A stretch of DNA of 44,841 nucleotides from Methylococcaceae bacterium (GTDB lineage Bacteria > Pseudomonadota > Gammaproteobacteria > Methylococcales > Methylomonadaceae). The notes beneath the pieces are model-generated. The model was not told the DNA's origin. It made no database searches and saw only the letters and a program-made list of their open reading frames with translations. Of the stretch, positions 36,041-44,611 are shown piece after piece; the first letter of the stretch is position 1; each line of letters starts with the position of its first letter. A program made the position numbers and the translations under genes. Location: NCBI GenBank assembly GCA_016715325.1, contig JADKAL010000018.1, positions 1 to 44,841 on the forward strand, in the 5' to 3' direction.

Positions 36041-37243
36041 TTAATACAACAAAAACGGCTGCCGATCTTTAATCCAGCATTGTTCGTCTTGTAATGCCAA
36101 GTGATCAAGATCCTCAGGAGTAGCTTGGGAATCGTCCACCCACTCTCGCAGTAAAGGCGATCCGTTTATGACATCGATTGCTAAACGGTCTAATTCGTAT
36201 TCGTAAGGAAAATCGCGCCACAAAGGATAATCCGATTGTTGTAATCTGATGGCTTTAAAAGCGAGCGCTTGTAAACGCCAAGGTTTAAACGCATGGTGAT
36301 CGTATGCCGAATCTTCGACATGAATCTGAACGCCCGAGCACAGTTTACCGACATGTTTGTGGAAAGTCGGCTCAAACCAGCATTCGCGCAATCGACACCC
36401 TTCGAGCCATTGAGGGGCTAATTCGTACATTTTTTTAATTACAGCGCTGGCATCGATGTCCGATGCGCCGAAAAGTTCCAGCGGTCGGGTGGTGCCTCGG
36501 CCTTCCGATAACGTTGTGCCTTCCAACATAACGGTGCCGGCATAACAGCGAGTCATCCACAGATTTGGCGCGTTCGGGCTAGGATTGATCCAGTTGCGTT
36601 CGCCGAGCGGCCAGCCGTAACCGGGTGCTGCATCCGGCTGCCAGTCTTGCAGGGTAACAACCTGGCAATCGACATCCATTTTTAGGGTATTGACAAACCA
36701 ACCCGCCAATTCACCCATCGTTAGTCCGTGCCGCATGGGTATCGGACCGGCGCCGACGAAACTTTCCCAACCCGCTTTCAAGGTTAGTCCTTCGACCGGA
36801 CGGCCTGCCGGATTGGGGCGATCGAGAATCCAAACCGATTTGTTGTGTTTAGCCGCCGCCTCCAGCACATAACGCAACGTTGTAATAAAGGTATAAATTC
36901 GACATCCGAGATCCTGTAAATCAACCAGCAGGACATCGAAAGTCGACATCATAGCGTCGGTTGGCTTACGAACGTCGCCGTATAAGCTGAATACTGGGAT
37001 ACCATGATTGGGGTCGAGAAAATCCGGCGATTCCATCATATTATCTTGCTTATCGCCGCGCAGACCGTGTTGAGGCCCGAATGCCGCACTGAGTTCTATA
37101 TCGGGCAATTCCATCAGCGCATCTAATGAATGCGTTAAGTCCGCCGTCACAGACGCTGGATGCGCCAATAATGCAACCCGTTTTCCCGATAACGGCTTAC
37201 GTAGGCCGGCGTCGGCTATTAATCGGTCGATGCCAAATTTCAT
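36041..37243 (-). CDS. namZ: Exo-beta-N-acetylmuramidase NamZ family (DUF1343)
   Basis: A 400-residue protein covering the whole DUF1343 family (GH171). Characteristic segments are GIDRL near the start, GPQHGLRGDKQD, GCRIYTFITTLRYVLEAAAK and ILDRPNPAGRPVEG. The founding member, NamZ of Bacillus subtilis, removes terminal MurNAc from peptidoglycan fragments, so a role in cell-wall recycling is likely. I see no signal peptide, so it would be cytoplasmic, unlike the secreted Bacillus enzyme. The DOMON-like gene lies 16 bp upstream in the same direction. Confidence 0.87.
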   Translation of the reverse strand: MKFGIDRLIADAGLRKPLSGKRVALLAHPASVTADLTHSLDALMELPDIELSAAFGPQHGLRGDKQDNMMESPDFLDPNHGIPVFSLYGDVRKPTDAMMSTFDVLLVDLQDLGCRIYTFITTLRYVLEAAAKHNKSVWILDRPNPAGRPVEGLTLKAGWESFVGAGPIPMRHGLTMGELAGWFVNTLKMDVDCQVVTLQDWQPDAAPGYGWPLGERNWINPSPNAPNLWMTRCYAGTVMLEGTTLSEGRGTTRPLELFGASDIDASAVIKKMYELAPQWLEGCRLRECWFEPTFHKHVGKLCSGVQIHVEDSAYDHHAFKPWRLQALAFKAIRLQQSDYPLWRDFPYEYELDRLAIDVINGSPLLREWVDDSQATPEDLDHLALQDEQCWIKDRQPFLLY

Positions 37244-37259
37244 ATTTATAAATACAAAG

Positions 37260-37841
37260 TTAAGATAGATTAAATGATAAGGTAAAACCGCTCCGATGGT
37301 GAAAATCGGGCGAACCGGACGGGTGGAAAAGCGACCAGTACGATAGATCGCCCGCTTTAGTTTCCAAAACTGTACTTAGCCCGAGACGGTAAGACTTGTT
37401 GAGCGGATTTTCAGGAAGATTTCGATGCGCGATAACGGCGGTTAATATCAGTTGGTCTTCGGAAATCACGCAGTGAATCGCATTGGCGTCTGTTGCGTGC
37501 CATGATTTTCGCTTGCGATAGTCGTTGAAAGCGTAAGCCGCCCATTCGCCCGAGGGTGAGAAATTATATTCACGATAAGCCTCTTCCTCTTCAACCGCTA
37601 TAAAAGCTTCAAAACAGGTATGTTGCCATAAATTGTCGGTTTCCTTCGGGGCTTTACTGGCCGGTATTGCCAGCATATCGATGTTACCCTGGACTTCGTA
37701 TCGAAGCGTTAGATCGCCGTTATGGTATTGCCCTTTAACGCCGATGTAGAATTCCTTAATACCGTCGTCAACGGTATCGGGGTGATAGATCAGGCAGGAT
37801 TTAGCAATCAATTGCGATTTCCCTATCGGACATAACGACAA
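37260..37841 (-). CDS. DOMON-like domain protein
   Basis: A 193-residue beta-rich protein with EFYIGVKGQYHNGDLTLRYE near the start, DNLWQHTCFEAFIA, and YREYNFSPSGEWAAYAFNDY. These match the DOMON-like (MurB-like) domain of many proteobacteria. No membrane segment or signal peptide is seen. The family's role is not established. Being 16 bp upstream of namZ suggests a shared transcript and possibly a shared role with cell-wall sugars. Confidence 0.82.
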   Translation of the reverse strand: MSLCPIGKSQLIAKSCLIYHPDTVDDGIKEFYIGVKGQYHNGDLTLRYEVQGNIDMLAIPASKAPKETDNLWQHTCFEAFIAVEEEEAYREYNFSPSGEWAAYAFNDYRKRKSWHATDANAIHCVISEDQLILTAVIAHRNLPENPLNKSYRLGLSTVLETKAGDLSYWSLFHPSGSPDFHHRSGFTLSFNLS

Positions 37842-37966
37842 TTTCTATTTTCCGGCAAATACTCTTTCTCATTTGGTTTCGAATGATTCGTTATAAGAAT
37901 TTGCCGACTATTTTACAGATACGTCATCGCTGAACAAGCTCGACATAACGGGTCAGTCAAATAACC

Positions 37967-38006
37967 GCTACCGAAATCGACGATCTGTTATTTAATTAAC
38001 GGTAGC
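37967..38006. terminator. Inverted repeat after the SIMPL gene
   Basis: GCTACCG (37,967-37,973) and CGGTAGC (38,000-38,006) form a 7-bp stem with a 26-base loop, downstream of the minus-strand SIMPL gene. There is no proper T-run, so it is at most a weak terminator. Confidence 0.3.
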
Positions 38007-38044
38007 ATAGGAGCCTCAACCTGAGTTTCCAAGTGTCGCATCCC

Positions 38045-38782
38045 TTATTGAATGCCGAATATGACATCGACATTCACGGTCACTTCTTGTTCGCCGGCTT
38101 GCACCGGAGTTGAAACGCTATCGGCCATTCCCGCTTTCAGTGTGCGCATTTCGGCGTACGGCATTGGAACGGGTGAAAATGCGTTGCCTTCGCTAATGTG
38201 CAGCGGCAACCCCAAGTCAACGCCAGCCAGTTTCGCATATTGCTCCGCTTTCATTTTGGCATTGTCATAAGCTTTTTCACGGGCTTGAGCCAAAGCGGAA
38301 TCGGCGTTCTCGATGCCGAAATTAATGCCTTGTACACGCGTGGCGTTACCGCCCGCTTTTACTGCGGAATCGATAACATCGCTGGCTTTGTCAATATCTC
38401 TGATACAAACTGAAACCTGATTGGTTAATTGATAACCGACAATTTTGTTAGCGGTATCGGGAGAATAATTGGGATAAAGCGATACCGAGCGAGTTTGAAT
38501 ATCTTTGTCAGCAACACCCGCATTTTTAACGGCTTTGATTAACGCCTCCATAGCACTAGCTGCTTGATTGCGGGCTGCTTCGGCAGTCTTTGCCTGAACT
38601 TCCACCGATAAGGATAAATCAGCCTTATCCGGCGCAGCAGAGGCTTTTCCAGCGCCGCTGACATGGATTGATCGAGGTTTTTGATGTTCCGTTGGTTCGG
38701 CGTTTGCGTTGGTCATTATTGCAATATATAAAATAAGCGTGCCGAGAAAAGAAAAAAGAGTGCGTGCGCGATAATAAATCAT
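38045..38782 (-). CDS. Periplasmic SIMPL-domain (DUF541) protein
   Basis: I start at the ATG at 38,780-38,782 (245 residues), because it puts a signal peptide first: MIYYRARTLF, a hydrophobic core LGTLILYIAIM, and a likely cleavage after NANA. The SIMPL domain begins with IHVSGAGKASAAPDKADLSL and continues with VGYQLTNQVSV and KAYDNAKMKAEQYAKLAGVD. The family forms ring-like periplasmic oligomers (for example BP26) of unclear role. Length is normal. Confidence 0.88.
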   Translation of the reverse strand: MIYYRARTLFSFLGTLILYIAIMTNANAEPTEHQKPRSIHVSGAGKASAAPDKADLSLSVEVQAKTAEAARNQAASAMEALIKAVKNAGVADKDIQTRSVSLYPNYSPDTANKIVGYQLTNQVSVCIRDIDKASDVIDSAVKAGGNATRVQGINFGIENADSALAQAREKAYDNAKMKAEQYAKLAGVDLGLPLHISEGNAFSPVPMPYAEMRTLKAGMADSVSTPVQAGEQEVTVNVDVIFGIQ

Positions 38783-39379
38783 ATTCAGCCTTAAAAATAT
38801 TAGAAATTTTTTGATAATCAAAACAATTAACAACCGTTAAGATCATTCGTGTTTGATTTGCCCGAATAACCTTATTTACAAACAAGATACTTACTGTAAA
38901 CGCCCAATTTTCGCCAATAAGGATGAATCTCCGCTTAACCAATAACTATAACTTGAAAACCATTGTTGGCAGTGGGTTAACCAACTACATCTTAGTTTCA
39001 AGTATCAAACAAGATTGCGGTTAATTGATAAAGTTCAACCCAATTTGTGCCTTTTTCGACGCTGTTAATTGTTATTTAACATATTTCATCTAGACTTGGA
39101 ACTGGGTGGGTTTTTGTTTTATATTTCATACGTATCAATTAAAGCACAGAACAGCAATTTCAATCGATACGCTTAAATCTTAAGTACTGATTGAATCGGT
39201 CTAATGACGTGTTAACTTCCAATCGTTTTTTTTCCTCCGGGTAGTGGGCCTTTCGAAAAAGTTTATTACGTTTCGACAGACTCGGTATCCGCAGAATGTT
39301 AACGAATTGTTAAACGGACCAATCGCCGAATCAATCATTTAGCTGATTCTTATGAAGTAAGGCAAAGCCCTGCCCGGTT
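38783..39379. other. Non-coding leader region of the repeat-protein gene, left part
   Basis: About 600 bp without a supportable gene. A GATTG...CAATCG pair followed by eight T residues (about 39,188-39,236) could be a weak plus-strand terminator. A CCTCC follows the T-run at about 39,236. The SIMPL promoter must lie at the left end. Confidence 0.35.
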
Positions 39380-39394
39380 TGACAAATTTTGTCA
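39380..39394 (+). promoter_or_regulatory. Putative enhancer-binding site upstream of the repeat protein
   Basis: TGACAAATTTTGTCA is a perfect 15-bp palindrome centred about 195 bp upstream of the predicted sigma-54 start. A second half-site, AGTGAC, follows 4 bp later. It is the best copy of the motif shared with the two sRNA units. Confidence 0.6.
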
Positions 39395-39555
39395 CTTAGT
39401 GACGGAAACGATTGCGAAATTGCAAGTGTATTCTTCAATTAACGTTGAAATGGGGTAATCGTCCTCAAGATGAAGTGCTTAATCGCCTCTGTTTTAAAGC
39501 TAATAAGCACGGCTGATAAGCAAAAATGAGTGCAACTCGCCTCCCTGCCGATAGT

Positions 39556-39572
39556 TTGGCATGCAATATGCT
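39556..39572 (+). promoter_or_regulatory. Sigma-54 promoter of the calcium-binding repeat protein
   Basis: TTGGCATGCAATATGCT has GG and GC 10 bp apart and fits the -24/-12 consensus with one T-to-A. The predicted start is about 39,583, giving a 78-base leader with GAGGAA 8 bp before the ATG at 39,661. Confidence 0.8.
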
Positions 39573-39660
39573 TTATTCATCTTGAACGTTAACTGAGACC
39601 TTTTGCAATAACGTAATCGCGTAACTCTTTCCACAAATTTTTACATGAGGAACACATAAC

Positions 39661-42578
39661 ATGGCATTAACTAAACCTTTAAACGAAGATCTGACAGCCT
39701 CCAACACCGAATTCGGCGGCACTTCGGGCGCAGACTCCTTAATCGGTACTTCGAGCGACGAAATTATTTCCGGCGGCGCCACCGATATTAATGAAGTAAC
39801 TTCCGACGGTGTGGATACCCTGGAAGGCGGCTTGGGAGACGATATTTATATCGTAAAAGATACCGCAGACGTCATCGTGGAATTAGCAGGCGAAGGCATC
39901 GATACCGTATGGACAACCACGAATTATACCTTGGCGGCGGAAGTCGAAAATATTGCGGCATCCGGTGCGGCTACCACTTTGACCCTGACCGGGAACGCGA
40001 AAGACAATGTTTTCGACAGCACGACCGCCACGGGTGTTGTCACGCTGAACGGCGCCACCGGTAACGACAGTTACTATTTAGGCGCTGGCGATTTAATCAT
40101 CGACACAGGCGGTATCGACACAATCTATCTTCCTAATGGCTCAAGCAGCTTGGACCTTACTAGCGCGACGACAGCAGCCGCAATATTGGGAGGCACCTCA
40201 GTCCAGCAAGCCGCAACTGTGGCCGGTATCGAAAACGTCGTTCTTCAGGGTTCATTTAACGCCAATCTGACTGGTAACGCTCTCAACAACCGCTTGGTAG
40301 GCAACAGCGGTAATAATACGTTGAATGGAGCGGCTGGCAACGATATTCTGGATACCGGCGCAGGCGGGGTCGATACATTGCAAAGGCGGCGCCGGCGACG
40401 ATACCTGTCGTCAGAATAGGCGCGCTGCCACGATTACCGACAGCGCAGGCACCAACGATTTGGTGAAAAGTTTTGTAGATGTAAACGTAGCGGCTTTTAG
40501 TTGCCGGTCAAGGGTCGAGAAGGTAAATTTATTAGGCTCAGGCAATGCATTATACGCCAATACACTTGCTAACATTCTTAATGGCAATAGCGGAAACAAT
40601 ACAATCAATGCCGGCGCCGGTGCCGATACCGTAAACGGCGGCGCCGGGGACGACACATTGAACGGCGAAGCCGATAACGATATTTTAAACGGCGGCGACG
40701 GCCTTGATCAGATAAGCGGCGGCGACGGTAACGACACCATCACCGCCGGCGCAGGCAACGACGGTTTGTCCGGCGATGCGGGTAACGACAATCTGAATGG
40801 TGGTGACGGCGACGATGTCATCCTCGCCGGCGCGGGGATTGATATCTTAACTGGCGGCGCAGGTACTAACACTTTGAACGGCGGCGCCGGCAACGACACC
40901 TATATCGTATCGAGCGCTACCGATACTGTGACCGGCGAAGCAGCGACGGGGGGTGGAACTGGATATCGTTCAATTTAACGGCACGACCGCCGGCATACTG
41001 GTTGTCGGCGACAATATCGAAACCATTACTTTGCTGGGTACGAGTAATATCAGGGCAAACGCGGGCGCTACTACCGTTGCTCACACAATGACCGGTAACT
41101 CTGGAAATAACGTGTTAACCGGCGGTAGTCTTGCGGATACCATCACTGGCAACGCCGGTAACGACTCCTTAACCGGTAACGGCCGGTAACGATAACATAA
41201 CCGGCGGCGACGGCAACGATAGCATGAGCGGCGACGCCGGTAACGACACCTGAACGGCGGCAATGGCGACGATACGATCAATGGCGGCGTCGGTAACGAT
41301 AATGTGACCGGCAGCGACGGCAACGATATCGCGAACGGTAACGACGATAACGACATCCTGAACGGCGGCAATGGCGATGATACGATCAATGGCGGCGCCG
41401 GTAACGACACCATCACTGCAGGAGCGGCTTCAACGGTTCCAGCGGACGATAACCTGAATGCCTTAAACGGCGGTGCGGGCGCCGACATCTACAATGTAAC
41501 CAATTCTTCCGACACAATTACCGACCTGACAGTTAGCACTTTGGCAGCCGAACGCGATACCGTGAACTTTAGCGGTACAACAGGCTACTCACCGTCGGTA
41601 ATAACATAGAAATCATCAATTTGTTAGGCACCGCTGCGGCTAATCTTGGCGTCACCTTGTCGGGAACAACCGTAGCCCACACCATTACGGGCGATGCTGG
41701 GAACAATAGCATTACGGGCGGCAGCGGGATCGATACCATCAATGCAGGACTCGGTAACGACACGATCTCCGCCGGCGCAGGCAACGACATCATCAACGGC
41801 GGTACAGGCGCGGATGGCATGACCGGCGGCGATGGTTCGGATACCTTTACGATCGATAATGCTGCCGATACCGTGACCGACGCGGCTGCTGACGGCGATT
41901 TTGGATATCGTGAATATCGGCACCTTTACTACGGCTCCGGTTACCGCCGTTACCTTCGATTTCAGCGGGTAGGCGACGGCGTTGAAAATATCAATATCCT
42001 CAACGCGCATTTGATCAACGTGACCGCTAACGGTATGGCCAATATTATAAACGGCAATGCGCTAGCGAATGTAATCAACGCAGGCGCAGGCATAGACACC
42101 ATTAACGCCGGCGGCGGTAACGACACGATTACCGGCGGCGCAGGCAAAGATACGGTAATTACCGGTACCGCAACGATAAGATCGTATTTAATGCAGGTGT
42201 AGCCGATACCGTTGCGGCAGCTGCTTCGATTGCCGGTGTCGATAAATATACCGATTTGGTCTTGAACGCCGGAACGGCCGATACGATCGACTTAACGGTG
42301 GCTGTCGCAAATGTGGGTGCCAAGGTAACCGGGGCATTGAATGAAACGACGTTTATAGCTGATATGGATACGCTGCTTACCACAACCGATGCCGGATTCG
42401 TCAACTTCGCTGGCGGCATCGATGCGGCTATCGTCGTCGGCGATGCAACCGGCAGCCTGAGCGGTAAAAGCTTTTGGTGGTCGACCTGGATCAAAGCGGC
42501 ACGTTCACAGCCACCGATTTCGTTATCGAAATCACGGGTTCGACGGTCACTTCGTTAACTACTACAACTTTCGTTTAA
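39661..42578 (+). CDS. RTX-like calcium-binding repeat surface protein, with nine frameshifts
   Basis: The restored product is about 970 residues. Dozens of GGxGxDxL-type nonapeptides (for example GGAGDDTLNG, GGDGNDTITAGAGNDGL) form calcium-binding beta-rolls. Between them a VENINLLG-type segment recurs about six times, often followed by GTTVAHTITG. The C-terminus reads SFLVVDLDQSGTFTATDF then VIEITGSTVTSLTTTTFV, and ends at 42,578; such tails carry type I secretion signals. There is no N-terminal signal peptide, as expected. The frame shifts near 40,380, 40,950, 41,184, 41,250, 41,586, 41,900, 41,969, 42,170 and 42,475. Coding sense continues after each one, so base-call error in GC-rich repeats is the likeliest cause. 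Type I exporter genes are not in the window. Confidence 0.85.
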
Positions 42579-42608
42579 CAACGCAGCGAAGTAATTTCAT
42601 CTTCAAAA

Positions 42609-42635
42609 GCCCCATTCCGATAATCGGGATGGGGC
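42609..42635. terminator. Bidirectional terminator between the repeat protein and trmB
   Basis: GCCCCATTCCG-ATAAT-CGGGATGGGGC, an 11-bp stem with one mismatch. It is followed by CTTTG on the plus strand and TTTTG on the minus strand. It sits between convergent genes and can serve both. Confidence 0.75.
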
Positions 42636-42701
42636 CTTTGCCTAGCTGTTTTAGATGGAGTCTTCGGCCAAAAGCGTTTAGGCGTCATCGTTTTATGAAA
42701 A

Positions 42702-43382
42702 TCAAATCCCAAACGCGTGACCTCGGCGTAATCCACGCCGCTCGAATTTAGTTAACGGCCGGTATTCAGGCCGCGCGCAATAATTATTGGCAGGGCTGTT
42801 ATTTAAAAAGCGAACATCGCCGTATAAAACGTCCAACATGGCTTTCGCATAAGGTTCCCAGTCGGTTGCGGCATGAAAATAACCGCCGGGCTTTAGTTTT
42901 TTTGCCAATAGATTGAGAAAACTTGCTTGAACGATGCGTCTTTTGCGATGTTTTTTCGGCCAGGATCCGGGAAAAACAGATGTACAGCCGATAAGCCGTT
43001 ATCAGCCAAATTATCGATCAAAATTTCGATGGCGTCATGACAATAAATTCTAACGTTGGTTGTTCCGGCCTGTTCGGGTTGAATAATTAAATGGCCGACG
43101 CCGGGCCGATGCACTTCAATCCCTATGTAGTCCTGATCGGGATTGGCTGCCGCCAGCTTAGCAAGACATTCGCCGTTGCCGAAACCGATTTCTACGCACA
43201 AAATCTGCATTTCGGCCGAAAACAAGCGCTTTATCTAGCTTTTGAGCGACGTCGAGACAATATTTATTCCAGAAATTATCTAAAGCGAATTGCTGACCTG
43301 GGGTAATTCGGCCTTGGCGGCGGATAAAACTGCGGATTTTTCTAAGAGGGGAAATTTCGGTATCTTGAGAATTAATATGCAT
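42702..43382 (-). CDS. trmB: tRNA (guanine-N7)-methyltransferase, with two frameshifts
   Basis: TrmB methylates G46 of tRNA using SAM. The start ATG (43,380-43,382) gives [20 protein letters not shown], followed by [18 protein letters not shown]. An extra base near 43,196 is followed by [16 protein letters not shown] (SAM site) and [11 protein letters not shown] missing base near 42,965 breaks LFFPDPW; restoring it gives [30 protein letters not shown] and TKFERRG then complete the protein. The two errors cancel, and the repaired length is 226 residues, normal for the family. Confidence 0.9.
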
Positions 43383-43553
43383 AAAGGATGTGCATTTTTT
43401 GCACTGAATAATGTTCCTAAAATTTAGGGCATTATAATGGCTTGATCGAAGTTTGGCACGGATGTGCAAAGATAAGCTATGTCGCTATGAAATCAATTTA
43501 GAAGTCGATTTCATTCGTAGTGATCGAGGGACACTAAGAACGAAATCAATTTA

Positions 43554-44193
43554 TTACATAAAATTATAGTAGCCAAACGGCAATTTTAAGGTTTCAATCG
43601 CGCCAAAGGCCCCAGTTTTTGCAAATTGGGCGGTGTTCAATACCTGAATTCCGGCGTGATGTTCGCCGTTAAACGGTGTTACTGCCGTGGGTTACAGCCT
43701 GCTTAGCTGCATCGGTTGGCGAATTGAACCACAGACCGAGATGGAAGGTATGAACGGGGCTGTTGCCGGATTCGTTGCGGCATCAGGAATGCCGGTCTTG
43801 TGTACAGAAGGCGCAACGTCGCAGGCGAGGGCGACAACTAACGTTTCGATATTAAATCGTTCGATGAAATTGACGACGCCTACGCCGTTGGCATCGGTTT
43901 CAATATCGCCTCGATACCTGGATAACCCGAAAAGGAGCCTCAGGGGCTTGAATTAACAAAAATCGAAATTTGTTTTAGGCGGCAGATTTCTTACGACAAC
44001 ATGCATATTTTCTACCGGTCCCAGCGGAACTGACGGTTACTGTTCCGGATGCATAGGCAAGCAGGTCAGTGCTCCTTTTGAAGGCTGCATTTTGAAAAGG
44101 TTTTCCGCCGCCGATACGGGTCAGCGGTTAGTCCTGCCAATGCGGTTGTTGCAAGAAGCGCGGCGGTTATTATGTTTTGTTTAAAGATTTCAT
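43554..44193 (-). pseudogene. Small exported protein, heavily frameshifted
   Basis: GAGGAA lies 5 bp before an ATG at 44,193. MKSLNK is followed, after one missing A, by the signal-peptide core IITAALLATTALAGL. Further pieces in shifting frames are MHVVVRNLPPKTNFDF, IQAPEAPFGLSRY, GDIETDANGVGVVNFIERFN, HTFHLGLWFNSPTDAAK, NGEHHAGIQVLNTAQF and finally KLPFGYYNFM before the stop at 43,554. Together they make one exported protein of about 210 residues. At least five single-base indels are needed. I do not know its function. The density of indels matches the repeat protein, so error is again possible. Confidence 0.6.
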
Positions 44194-44611
44194 GGTATTT
44201 CCTCATAGTTGTTAGTAGTAAAAATGGGAAGCTTCTCAGCTCCTCATCTCGTTATTTCTGCCAGGCGAGGAAATGTTCAAATTATTTTCGTTTTAATAAG
44301 AAAATTGCAGATAAGCCCAAAATCTCGTTAACCCGGAGGATTGGCCGGTATTATCGTTGCGTATCAAATTAACTGTGTTTGAGTTTATAGTAATAACCGT
44401 ATACTTAATGCCGACGAGAAAATGTGAACGAAAGTCCGTTCGGCCAAAATCCTATTTATGACCGTAACCGTAGTTATCGCGGTCGACAGGAAGCAATGAT
44501 AAACGACGCTTTAATTGAATGCCGGAGAGCTTACCGGAAAGTGTTACGAAATGATCCTGAATACCGTCGCCGGGTGTGATTAAAACCGGTCGGCAAACTT
44601 GAAAGGCATGG
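44194..44611. other. 418-bp gap with a possible short reading frame
   Basis: The leader of the exported protein occupies the left part. A GTG-started plus-strand frame of 51 codons (44,424-44,579), rich in Arg and Asn (NPIYDRNRSYRGRQEAMIND), is open but lacks a good ribosome site. In a region with many indels its ends cannot be trusted. No promoter or RNA gene is evident. Confidence 0.3.

Noticed and set aside
38625..38942. 105-codon minus-strand frame overlapping the SIMPL gene
   Set aside because: It overlaps the well-supported SIMPL start and signal peptide in another frame and has no recognisable domain.
41081..41488. Long minus-strand frames opposite the repeat protein, rich in Ser/Pro/Leu
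   Set aside because: They are antisense reflections of GGC-GAC-rich nonapeptide codons; their low-complexity composition follows directly from the plus-strand repeats.
40600..42200. Dense short repeats that could suggest a CRISPR array or satellite
   Set aside because: They are codon-level GGxGxD repeats with a 27-base period and variable sequence, and there are no unique spacers.
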